A stretch of DNA of 7,325 nucleotides from contig DAOWDR010000433.1 in assembly GCA_030638935.1 (NCBI GenBank), positions 1-7,325 on the forward strand, read 5' to 3'. Positions 1 to 6,620 of the stretch are shown here, piece by piece. Numbering within the stretch: the first letter of the stretch is position 1; each line of letters opens with the position of its first letter. The DNA comes from Desulfobacteraceae bacterium. GTDB taxonomy: Bacteria; Desulfobacterota; Desulfobacteria; Desulfobacterales; Desulfobacteraceae. Below the pieces are notes generated by a model. It did not search any database. It was not told the origin of the DNA and saw only the letters and a list, made by a program, of their open reading frames with translations. The position numbers and the translations under genes were made by a program.

Positions 1-1504
1 GAGAAAACTTTGCGGCGTTTGACATTAAGTTGGACAAAACCTGCATTAATCTATTTTTATCCCCATTAACATTAATTTCACCAGTACATATTACGCATCC
101 CATAAGGTGGCCCTGGAGAAACAAGGAGTGACATCTTAAAACTGCCTCCTGGGTTATCCCACCGCTCAGTTCCACTATTGCAGATTCATAGGTATCTTTG
201 GTGTCATTGCTGATCTTGCCGATGATGGTTTTGATTTCATCTTTCTTAACAACCGGCTCTACCATAAGGGTTATACCGTTTTTTAGAATAGGGCGCCCCT
301 CTATCTGGGCAAAAAAAATATGGCCTTTTTTAATAACGCAGCTCCCGGCATTTAATACACAAAAAGAAGGTTTGTCCGGCTGGATGGGGTAGCCTAAAAC
401 GTCTTTTCCGGGCTTTCCTTCCTTTCCGGGAATTATCTTCGCCAGAATACTGCCTTTTTTGATGAGAATAGGGTCGCTGTTTTCTTTTTCAAAATAGAAC
501 TGGATACTCTCATTGGTACTTTGCTCTGGCGGATACCCTTTTGCAACATTGATCTGAGATTTTTTTTCTGCTTTTTGAATAAATTCTTCCAAAACAGCAT
601 CATCCACAACACCGAATTTTATCCCCACCCTTCTAAGCCAAATTAAAAATTCATAAATAGGAATTGCTTCCTCTATTTCCCTTCGTTTTTTTACAAAGGC
701 TCCAAGGCCATCTTTGGAGATACTGTATTCAAATAGCCTGTTAAGTTTTTTAGAAATCTTAATTTCTGATTTAACTGTATACAGGGCTTTTTCAAGGTCA
801 AATCCCCTTTTTTCAAATTGTTTTTGCTCTAAAAGAATCTGTAGAATATCATCATAAGATAAATCAGCTGTTTCCTGGAGAATTTCACCGATGAAACGAG
901 GTTCTTGTTTACTTATTTCATTTTTTTGAATTTCCAAAGCAGCATTTACCTGCTCTATTGTAACCAATTCTCTTTTAATGGCAAGGACCCCGAACCGCTT
1001 GTTGATAACATCCTTTTGCCTTTGAGTCTCGCCCAGGTCATTTAAGGCATCAAAAAGTTTTTCATCTTTAATTCTATTTTGGGTCAATAAAATCGCAACC
1101 CGATCACTATTGGTGATGCTCCCATTCCCAACCAAAATATCCCCGATTTTCATATTAATCCGGTTTTTTTCGAAATATGCTTTTTGATTTTTAAGGGCAT
1201 TGGCAACCTCTTTTTCCGAGGCCAGGCCGTTTGCAGTGGCAAGCATCCCAAATTGTTGATCATTACACTGAATTTGCAAGTGCCTGTCAAAAGCCAGTAG
1301 ATACTCTATCCTTTTATCTGAGATAAGATTCTCTTGCTTGAAAATATCTGTTACATTGATGCATGAATCTTCCTTGGATTTTTCTTCCAAAAGCCTGATT
1401 GTCTTTTCTTTTTCAGAGGAAGTGATGAACACGCAGTCAGAGGCCAGTCCGATAAGGCGCATATTCTGTTCATAAGTATTTAAAGTTGTGGCTACTGAAT
1501 CCAT
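1..1504 (-). CDS. DUF342/FapA-type protein, partial, ending in a histidine-kinase N-box at the window edge
   Basis: The reading frame is open for 501 residues from ATG at 1504 to the left edge; no stop is reached. Residues about 84-226 hold four copies of a short motif of the form (F/I)G-x-(I/L)L...I/L-T...V..AL..Q, arranged as two pairs (about 85-142 and 171-227). These resemble the MshEN/GspE N-terminal fold. Residues about 293-480 look like DUF342/FapA: GIKFGV, then NVAKGYPP (319-326), KKGSILAKIIPGKEGKPGKDVLG (split 349-362 and 363-371), and beta-repeat sequence ending CTGEINVNG (473-481). From D482 the sequence becomes RLMQVLSNLMSNAAKFS, a classic histidine-kinase N-box with N492 and N496. 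FapA proteins are linked to flagellar or polar assembly in some bacteria; the role here is unknown. An in-frame TAA lies 24 bases upstream of this ATG with no other start between, so the start is firm unless there is a frameshift. The upstream site AAGAGA is a weak ribosome site. It lies 80 bp after the radical SAM gene, so probably the same transcript. Confidence 0.8.
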   Translation of the reverse strand, partial: MDSVATTLNTYEQNMRLIGLASDCVFITSSEKEKTIRLLEEKSKEDSCINVTDIFKQENLISDKRIEYLLAFDRHLQIQCNDQQFGMLATANGLASEKEVANALKNQKAYFEKNRINMKIGDILVGNGSITNSDRVAILLTQNRIKDEKLFDALNDLGETQRQKDVINKRFGVLAIKRELVTIEQVNAALEIQKNEISKQEPRFIGEILQETADLSYDDILQILLEQKQFEKRGFDLEKALYTVKSEIKISKKLNRLFEYSISKDGLGAFVKKRREIEEAIPIYEFLIWLRRVGIKFGVVDDAVLEEFIQKAEKKSQINVAKGYPPEQSTNESIQFYFEKENSDPILIKKGSILAKIIPGKEGKPGKDVLGYPIQPDKPSFCVLNAGSCVIKKGHIFFAQIEGRPILKNGITLMVEPVVKKDEIKTIIGKISNDTKDTYESAIVELSGGITQEAVLRCHSLFLQGHLMGCVICTGEINVNGDKNRLMQVLSNLMSNAAKFS

Positions 1505-1560
1505 TGTTCTCTTTTTAAAATAACCTTAATTATGCTATCAGCTTTTTGTGTTCCCTTCAT
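1492..1560 (-). CDS. possible 22-residue leader ORF overlapping the FapA-type start
   Basis: A short frame starts at ATG 1560, 24 bases after the radical SAM stop. GGAG at 1568-1571 lies 7 bases before it, a better ribosome site than the one in front of the FapA-type gene. It encodes a basic 22-residue peptide beginning MKGTQKADSIIKVILK and stops at TAG 1492-1494, 13 bases into the FapA-type gene in another frame. It could couple translation of the two genes. It could also be the displaced true N-terminus of the FapA-type protein after an indel, or chance. No family is recognised. Confidence 0.25.
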   Translation of the reverse strand: MKGTQKADSIIKVILKREQWIQ

Positions 1561-1584
1561 AACCTTACTCCGTTTTATTTAGAC

Positions 1585-3180
1585 TTATTGAACAAGTGTC
1601 GGGGCTGGTTTGAGTTGGCTGTTATGGGCCCAGAAAAACCGGGTTTTCCCTTTGGAATTTTCCCCCTGGATGTATCCTTTTGTGATAAGGTCATTCATGG
1701 TGGATTCAGTGAAATCAGGATCAAAACCTGTCATGGTGGAAACTTGTGTTGAAAGTTCCTTAAAAGCCTTGTTGCGGTTGGTGTCGAACATTAAATGCTG
1801 CTCAAAAAAGTCCTGGGTCAAAAGTTTGAAAATCATCACCATGCGATAATGGCCCCCCACCTGCATCTGTTCATGGAGGGTTGCAGTTTTATTTTCATAT
1901 TTGACTTTAAGGGCTTCCCAGTCTTCCCTGTTCTGCTCACCGGCATCATGGATAAATGCATCCATCTGTTCAGGGGAAAGAGAAGATGTTTTGACAATGG
2001 ACCTGTTGGCATTGTACTGGTCCCAGTCATGGGTGATGATTTCAAGATCATAATCGGCGATATCCTCTCTGACAGAGGTCCCGGGAAAAGGAGACAGGAA
2101 ATGAAAGGCAGATTCGATCTTAAGTTCTTTTTGTAATTTCAGGGAATCATTCATGGTTTCACGGGTCTCTCCTGGAAGTCCTACCATAAAAGAGGCATGC
2201 CCCCTGATCCCAGCTTCCTGACAGGCGGCTGCAGCCTTTTGGGCCTGGGCAATGGTAATCCCTTTTTTGACCCGTTTGAGCATCTCAGGGTTGCCCGATT
2301 CAATGCCGAAACTAACGGAATGGCATCCGGCACTTTTCATCAGCTTAAGGGTCTTGGTATCGATGGTATTCACCCGGGAAAAAGCACTCCATGAAATATT
2401 TAATTTTCGCTTCACAAGTTCATTGCACAATTGGGCGACCCGGCGTTTGCTGGCCGTGAACAGATCGTCGGCAATGTTGATGACAAAAATTCCAAGGGAG
2501 CACAATTTTTCAATTTCGTCGGCAATCTGGCCGGCAGAACGAAAACGGACCTTCCGGCCCACCATGCGGCGGCCAAGGCAAAAGATGCAATGGTTGGGAC
2601 AACCCCGGCTGGTAATGATGCTGACGGGGTATCCCAGGGCCTGGTACCGGGCCATGGGCAGCAAATGGCGTGCCGGCAGGGGTAGCGCATCCAAATCCTG
2701 AATAAAATGAAGTTGGGCAGTCCTTAAAATTTGGCCCTTGTCTTTAAATACTATTCCCGGAATGGTGTGCCATTTTTCCCGGTGATAAATTACTCCCAGC
2801 AGTTCTGTGACCGTGGCTTCGCCCTCACCCTTGACAATGATGTCGATTTCCGGGTAAAGGGCCAGGGTATTTTCGCTGTCAAAGGAAACATGGGGCCCCC
2901 CCATGAGGGTGATGATATCCGGGTATGTCTGCTTTACTATGCGCAGGATGCCTGCTGCCTGTTTGAAATTCATGGTGACACAATTGGTACCCACAATATC
3001 CGGACCAAAGGATTTCAGCTCTTCTTTGAGTTTTGTTTCTGAATATCCCCGGACAATGTAGTCGAGAATGGTCACTTCTGCTCCTGCCGCTTCACAGACA
3101 GCGGCAATATAGGTTAGCCCCAAAGGTGGTGACGGGACCTCTTCTAACGGGTAAGGCGGAGCAATCAAAGCTATTTTCAT
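1585..3180 (-). CDS. B12-binding domain radical SAM protein
   Basis: This 531-residue protein has the two-domain layout of the BchE/HpnJ-like class of cobalamin-dependent radical SAM enzymes. Residues 1-135 form a Rossmann-like B12-binding domain: MKIALIAPPYP, PPLGLTYIAA (18-27), GGPHVSF (94-100), KGEGE (117-121). The classical DxHxxG cobalamin histidine motif is not apparent, as is common in this class. The radical SAM core follows with SRGCPNHCIFC, giving the cluster cysteines C194, C198 and C201, then GIESG (292-296) and GLPGE (334-338). A C-terminal part of about 130 residues has no obvious motif; its last 50 residues could be a small helical or winged fold. Such enzymes catalyse radical methylations or ring and C-C bond rearrangements, but the substrate cannot be told. 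ATG 3180 follows AAAGGAA by 7 bases, and the stop is TAA. It is a cytoplasmic protein. The FapA-type gene follows 80 bp downstream; the solute-binding gene ends 104 bp upstream on the same strand. Confidence 0.92.
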   Translation of the reverse strand: MKIALIAPPYPLEEVPSPPLGLTYIAAVCEAAGAEVTILDYIVRGYSETKLKEELKSFGPDIVGTNCVTMNFKQAAGILRIVKQTYPDIITLMGGPHVSFDSENTLALYPEIDIIVKGEGEATVTELLGVIYHREKWHTIPGIVFKDKGQILRTAQLHFIQDLDALPLPARHLLPMARYQALGYPVSIITSRGCPNHCIFCLGRRMVGRKVRFRSAGQIADEIEKLCSLGIFVINIADDLFTASKRRVAQLCNELVKRKLNISWSAFSRVNTIDTKTLKLMKSAGCHSVSFGIESGNPEMLKRVKKGITIAQAQKAAAACQEAGIRGHASFMVGLPGETRETMNDSLKLQKELKIESAFHFLSPFPGTSVREDIADYDLEIITHDWDQYNANRSIVKTSSLSPEQMDAFIHDAGEQNREDWEALKVKYENKTATLHEQMQVGGHYRMVMIFKLLTQDFFEQHLMFDTNRNKAFKELSTQVSTMTGFDPDFTESTMNDLITKGYIQGENSKGKTRFFWAHNSQLKPAPTLVQ

Positions 3181-3284
3181 TCAGATATTCCTTTGGTTAC
3201 AATACTAAAAAATCCTGGCCTTGACTACCGGCTTGATTCCCATCCAAGGGAAATGGGCTGACACCAATGGGTATGTTGCTTTCA

Positions 3285-4067
3285 TCAATTTTTGAACCAT
3301 TTATTCTTTATGATATCAAGTCTTCCATTTTTAAGAAGTCGTTTTTTACCTGTATCAAAAGCGTTTAAAATTTCTTTCCCATTTGGATTATTTTTAAGTG
3401 CTACCAAATATTCCGGGGTGGAATCAAATGAGGGAAGCTTTCTATATTTAATACTCCAGTTCTCCTGTTTTAAAATATAGTCCCAATTATATTCGTAACC
3501 AAGGAATCCATCAAGCCGTTTAGCACTTAGCATTTTAAATCCCTGTAAAATTGTTGTTACATCATGTTTTTTTATACCATCAGTTGCCTTCCATTTATCT
3601 CCATAGTTAAACCCCCGTTTTACCCCGATTTTGAGTCCTTTTAATGACTCCAACCCCTTCCATTCAATTTGGCTATCCTCGCATACATAAACAATAAAAT
3701 TTGCCTGGTTGATAGACTCTTCAGAGTAATTAAAGACCTTTTGTCGTTCTGAATTTTTACCCGTTGGAAAAAGAACATCTACTTTTCCTGTTTTGACATT
3801 TTGCATAGCCCTTTTCCAAGGAGTAATTGTCAAATGGATGGTATATCCCATCCCATGAAAGCTGTCCCTTAAAACATCCCAGCTGTAGCCTTGGAATCCA
3901 ACAGCATCGTCACCTGCTGGAATTATTTGATTATTTTTGACTTTTCCCTCAGCCATGCAAAAAGGAGCATAATCTATCAAGGTTGCAATTTTAACTATTT
4001 TTTCCCCGGCATAGCTTAAGGAACTGATTGCCAACAAAAAAAGAATTGTAAAAACAATATATCGCAT
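3285..4067 (-). CDS. periplasmic solute-binding protein, family 3 (SBP_bac_3)
   Basis: The 260-residue product begins with a clear Sec signal peptide: basic MR, a hydrophobic stretch to about residue 18, then SLSYA before GEK, so cleavage after A20 is likely. The mature part has the two-lobe family-3 pattern: VKIATLIDYAPFC near the start, GYSWDVLRDSFHGMGY as the first-lobe helix, KTGKVDVLFPTGKNSERQKVF around residues 92-112, and LKGLKIGVKRGFNYGD opening the second lobe. The length is typical. No permease or ATPase gene sits beside it on its strand, so it is an orphan in this window. It may serve a transporter elsewhere, act as a sensor partner, or take a polar ligand related to amino acids; the ligand cannot be read. 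ATG 4067 has AGGAG six bases upstream, and the stop is TGA. By eye it is more AT-rich than the radical SAM gene and the aap genes, which may mean a different origin. It is divergent from aapJ. Confidence 0.88.
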   Translation of the reverse strand: MRYIVFTILFLLAISSLSYAGEKIVKIATLIDYAPFCMAEGKVKNNQIIPAGDDAVGFQGYSWDVLRDSFHGMGYTIHLTITPWKRAMQNVKTGKVDVLFPTGKNSERQKVFNYSEESINQANFIVYVCEDSQIEWKGLESLKGLKIGVKRGFNYGDKWKATDGIKKHDVTTILQGFKMLSAKRLDGFLGYEYNWDYILKQENWSIKYRKLPSFDSTPEYLVALKNNPNGKEILNAFDTGKKRLLKNGRLDIIKNKWFKN

Positions 4068-4292
4068 TTTACTCTCCTTTTTTCATTATTAATTTTTTCC
4101 CGGGCAACAAAGCAAATTGTTCTGGGGTTAGCTGCATATCGTATCTCTTTGAATAAAACACATTTTGAAACTTGAAAAATATGGTCCATAATTGAGTATC
4201 AAGCCCCTTTGATGATGTAAAGGCATATTCTGTTTTTTGAAACAAACACTGGATTTAAAATTAAGCAGAGGCGATGTGGAGGCAGGTCACTT

Positions 4293-4307
4293 GGATCTTT
4301 TTGATCC
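4293..4307. repeat. inverted repeat GGATC-N5-GATCC, possible operator
   Basis: GGATC and GATCC arms of 5 bp flank a T5 spacer. The repeat ends 5 bases upstream of the -35 box of the aap promoter, a usual place for an activator or repressor site. The arms are short, so chance is possible, and no regulator gene is visible in the window. Confidence 0.25.
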
Positions 4308-4312
4308 TTTTC

Positions 4313-4342
4313 TTGACAAAGAGGAAGTTCTTATCCTAAATA
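4313..4342 (+). promoter_or_regulatory. sigma70-type promoter of the aap operon
   Basis: A consensus -35 box TTGACA (4313-4318) and a -10 box TAAATA (4337-4342, four of six consensus positions) are 18 bases apart. Transcription would start near 4350, leaving a leader of about 40 bases before the aapJ start at 4388. This start position would put the upstream TTG at 4355 almost at the 5' end of the mRNA, another reason to prefer 4388. Confidence 0.6.
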
Positions 4343-4387
4343 CGAACATATTGATTGTTTACTAACCTTAAAAAAGGGGAAAATAGA

Positions 4388-5398
4388 TTGAAAAAATTAT
4401 TGCTTATAGGGTTGTCCATTGTTCTGACGGTTTCCACAGCCTGGTCAGGTACACTTGAAAATGTTCAGAAAAAAGATGTTTTGACCTGCGGCATCAGTGA
4501 AGGAGTTCCCGGATTTTCAATTCCTGATTCCACAGGACAATGGGTGGGCTTTGACGTTGATATGGCCAGAGCGGTGGCAGCTTCGGTTCTGTCCGATCCC
4601 AAAAAAGTAAAATTTGTTCCCCTGGCATCCAAACAAAAAATCATTGCCGTGTCTTCCGGCCAGGTTGACCTGACATCCAGAACCACCACCTGGACCATGA
4701 AAAGAGACGCAAAACAAGGGGTGGATTTTACTAAAATCGTCTTTTATGACGGCCAGGGATTTATGATTTCCAAGGCTCTGGGGGTGGATTCGGCCGCAAA
4801 AATTGATGGGGCCACCGTCTGTGTAACTGCCGGCACAACATCCGAGCTTAATCTTGCTGATTTTGCAAGAGCCAATGACATTAATATCGAAGCCCTTGTG
4901 TTTGACGGCAAAAAAGAGGCTCTCAGCGCCTATTCCACCGGCCGGTGTGACTGTTTTACCACTGATTTAAGCCAGCTGGCTTCCCTGAGAACCACCCTTG
5001 CCAATCCCCAGGATCACAAAATCATGCCGGAAGTCATTTCAAAGGAACCCCTGGCTCCCCTGGTGCGCCATGGAGACAACCAGTGGAAGGATATTGTTAC
5101 CTGGGTCATCAATGGCCTCATTGCTGCTGAAGAGTCCGGCATTACCCAGGCCAATGTTCTGGAAATGAAGGGAAAATCAAAAAACCCGGTTATCCAGCGA
5201 ATGCTTGGTAAATCAGGCGACACCGGCAGCTACCTCGGGCTTGATCAGGATTGGCTGGTCCGGGCCATCCAGGCAGTTGGCAACTATGGTGAAATTTATG
5301 ATCGCCATTTCGGCCCAGAGACAAAATTAAACATCCCCAGGGGTGTCAACAAATTGTGGACCCAGGGCGGGCTTCAATACGCACTGCCCATCAGATAA
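4388..5398 (+). CDS. aapJ: general L-amino acid ABC transporter substrate-binding protein AapJ
   Basis: The product binds amino acids in the periplasm and delivers them to the AapQM permease. I chose TTG 4388, giving 336 residues: it has GGGG eight bases upstream and yields a normal Sec signal peptide (MKKLLLIGLSIVLTVSTAWS, cleavage near residue 20). A start at TTG 4355 would add 11 charged residues and has no good ribosome site. The mature protein opens DVLTCGISEGVPGFS, followed by GQWVGFDVDMARAVAA, the family-3 first-lobe signature. VCVTAGTTSE and GRCDCFTTD carry the cysteines typical of the AapJ subfamily. LVRHGDNQW, AVGNYGEIYDRHFGP and the C-terminal WTQGGLQYALPIR match what I recall of rhizobial AapJ very closely. 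The length is normal for the family. It is the first gene of the operon, behind a good promoter, and a strong hairpin follows 17 bases after its stop. Confidence 0.93.
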   Translation: MKKLLLIGLSIVLTVSTAWSGTLENVQKKDVLTCGISEGVPGFSIPDSTGQWVGFDVDMARAVAASVLSDPKKVKFVPLASKQKIIAVSSGQVDLTSRTTTWTMKRDAKQGVDFTKIVFYDGQGFMISKALGVDSAAKIDGATVCVTAGTTSELNLADFARANDINIEALVFDGKKEALSAYSTGRCDCFTTDLSQLASLRTTLANPQDHKIMPEVISKEPLAPLVRHGDNQWKDIVTWVINGLIAAEESGITQANVLEMKGKSKNPVIQRMLGKSGDTGSYLGLDQDWLVRAIQAVGNYGEIYDRHFGPETKLNIPRGVNKLWTQGGLQYALPIR

Positions 5399-5415
5399 TT
5401 TTCCCGTACTTAGAA

Positions 5416-5443
5416 AAGGGGACCCCGGGTCCCCTTCATTTTT
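5416..5443 (+). terminator. intercistronic hairpin with T run after aapJ
   Basis: A perfect inverted repeat has 10-base arms (AAGGGGACCC at 5416-5425 and GGGTCCCCTT at 5427-5436) around one central C, and is followed after CA by T5 (5439-5443). This is a factor-independent terminator shape, though the T run is short. It lies between aapJ and aapQ, so it probably terminates only part of the transcripts or protects the aapJ 3' end. Either would give excess binding protein over permease. Confidence 0.75.
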
Positions 5444-5458
5444 ACCAAGGCAGATCTT

Positions 5459-6618
5459 TTGAAAAAACCGGTATTATCAATTTCAAAATCCCTCATTACC
5501 ACTCTTGTGCTCCAGGCAGCGGTTATAGGTATCATTCTTTATGCAGCCCATGGCCTGTTGGTCAATACCCAGGCAAACCTTGAGGCCAGGAACATTGCGT
5601 CGGGCTTTGGATTTTTGTCTTTGGAATCCGGGATGCCCATCAGCAATTCCCTGTTGCCTTACTCGCCGGCAGATTCCTATGGATATGCTTTTTTTATGGG
5701 AATACTCAATACCATTTTTGTGGCAGTCCTGGGTATTTTTCTGGCCACCATCCTAGGAATAGTGATTGGTGTTGCCAGGGTGTCCGGGAACTGGCTTATC
5801 TCAAAACTTGCCGAGATCTATGTTGAGGTGTTAAGAAATATTCCTTTACTTCTGACCCTATTTTTTACCTATACCATTGTTCTTGCTGCCCTGCACATTC
5901 CCAAAAAAAGACTGCCCCCCTTTACAGGCTTTTTTTTAACAACCGGGGAATCTATCTTCCCAGGCCCATACCCGAACCTGGCTTCTGGCTTGTTTGTCTG
6001 GCGGTCCTGGCAGGCATTATCACAGCCCTTCTGACCCAGGGGTTTGCCACCCGGCTCCATAGGGATTCCGGTCGGATTATTCCAGCCTTTTCCCTGGGGC
6101 TAATTGCCATGGTTTCCATTCCCGCCGTGACCTGGTGGTTTACAGGGGGGCCCCTGTCATGGGAATCGGCTTTGCTAAAGGGATTTAATTTTAAAGGGGG
6201 CCTGGTCATCCGGCCTGAATTTTCCGCCCTTATGATAGGCCTTGTATTGTATACAGCCGCTTTTATCGGAGAAAATGTAAGAAGCGGTATTCAGTCCGTT
6301 GGCATTGGCCAAATTAATTCCTCCAATGCCCTTGGATTAACCCCGGGCCTCACCATGCGAAAGGTAATTCTTCCCCAGGCACTTCGGGTTATTATTCCAG
6401 CCACCACCAATGATTATACAAGCCTTGTGAAAAACAGTTCCCTGGCAGTTGCCATAGGCTATCCCGACATGGTCTCCATCGGCGGTACCATTATTGGCCA
6501 AAGCGACCAGGCAATAGAAGTGATTGCCATGTGGATGGGGGTTTATATGACCATCAACCTGATGGTTTCAATGATCATGAACTGGCTGAACGCAAAAGTC
6601 CAGCTCATTGGAAGGTAA
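5459..6618 (+). CDS. aapQ: amino acid ABC transporter permease AapQ, interrupted by a -1 frameshift at a T8 run
   Basis: This is an inner-membrane permease of the HisM/AapQ type that pairs with AapM. The first frame starts at TTG 5459 (AAGG eight bases upstream) and gives membrane segments at about residues 11-35, 76-106 and 122-146, with VEVLRNIPLLLTLFF typical of the family. It then leaves the expected sequence at residue 160 and stops at TGA 6032-6034 after 31 unrelated residues. The family sequence continues in the -1 frame from 5938 (NNRGIYLPRPIPEPGFW) to TAA 6616-6618, including LGLTPGLTMRKVILPQALRV and the C-terminal MNWLNAKVQL. Joined at the T run the protein would be about 386 residues, close to the roughly 400 expected, and its spacing in this stretch agrees with rhizobial AapQ as I recall it. 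The EAA loop, which contacts the ATPase, reads INSSNALGL rather than the usual EAA form. Whether the shift is an assembly error, a mutation or recoding is unresolved. Confidence 0.85.
5930..5964 (+). other. frameshift site: T8 run with slippery T TTT TTA and following hairpin
   Basis: The zero frame reads GGC TTT TTT TTA ACA, so T TTT TTA (5932-5938) is an X XXY YYZ heptamer identical to the HIV-1 gag-pol slip sequence. Slipping back one base gives ...GFFLNNRG, the expected family sequence. A possible hairpin follows: GGGAA (5946-5950), a 6-base loop and TTCCC (5957-5961), extended by CC/GG (5943-5944 with 5963-5964) across a G/A mismatch. The spacer is 4 to 7 bases. A run of eight T is also a place for polymerase slippage and for sequencing error. 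Confidence 0.45.
6610..6615 (+). promoter_or_regulatory. ribosome binding site of aapM, overlapping the end of aapQ
   Basis: GGAAGG lies in the last codons of aapQ, five bases before the aapM ATG at 6621. The aapQ TAA (6616-6618) sits between them, so aapM translation is probably coupled to ribosomes finishing aapQ. That coupling would depend on translation past the aapQ frameshift. Confidence 0.65.
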
Positions 6619-6620
6619 GC

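Larger units (their letters stand above)
4068..4354. promoter_or_regulatory. divergent intergenic region between solute-binding gene and aap operon
   Basis: This 287-bp stretch separates two oppositely oriented operons, both beginning with a solute-binding protein. On the plus side it carries a good sigma70 promoter and an inverted repeat (listed separately). On the minus side I see a strong ribosome site (AGGAG, six bases before ATG 4067) but no convincing promoter; TTGATA with a TATTTT only 15 bases away is the nearest match. A weak 58-codon minus frame crosses it and is not called as a gene. Confidence 0.6.

Noticed and set aside
198..392. Plus-strand frame of 64 codons
   Set aside because: It lies antisense within the FapA-type gene, which has a far longer frame and family motifs; no ribosome site and no recognisable protein.
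1546..3224. Several plus-strand frames of 63-149 codons
   Set aside because: All are antisense shadows of the radical SAM gene, whose cluster motif, domain order and ribosome site are clear.
4069..4245. 58-codon minus-strand frame (TTG start, or 22 codons from ATG 4137) ending one base before the solute-binding start
   Set aside because: No recognisable family, start codon or ribosome site weak, and its end overlaps the ribosome site of the next gene. It could still be a leader peptide but the support is too thin.
4274..4339. Plus-strand 21-codon hydrophobic frame from ATG 4274
   Set aside because: It overlaps the aap promoter boxes and would be upstream of the transcript start; likely chance.
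5903..5920. A7 and C6 runs as the place of the aapQ frameshift
   Set aside because: Keeping the first frame through both runs up to the T8 run gives a stretch that matches the expected length and proline position of AapQ, so the T8 run fits better. The others are not fully excluded.
6142..6157. Palindrome with 7-base arms (ACAGGGG / CCCCTGT) inside aapQ
   Set aside because: It encodes normal permease residues (TGGPLS); a short GC palindrome in coding sequence is not enough to call a site.
6109..6618. A separate 169-residue permease gene starting at ATG 6109
   Set aside because: Family sequence continues upstream of 6109 in the same frame to about 5938, and no ribosome site precedes this ATG. 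It is the second part of aapQ.
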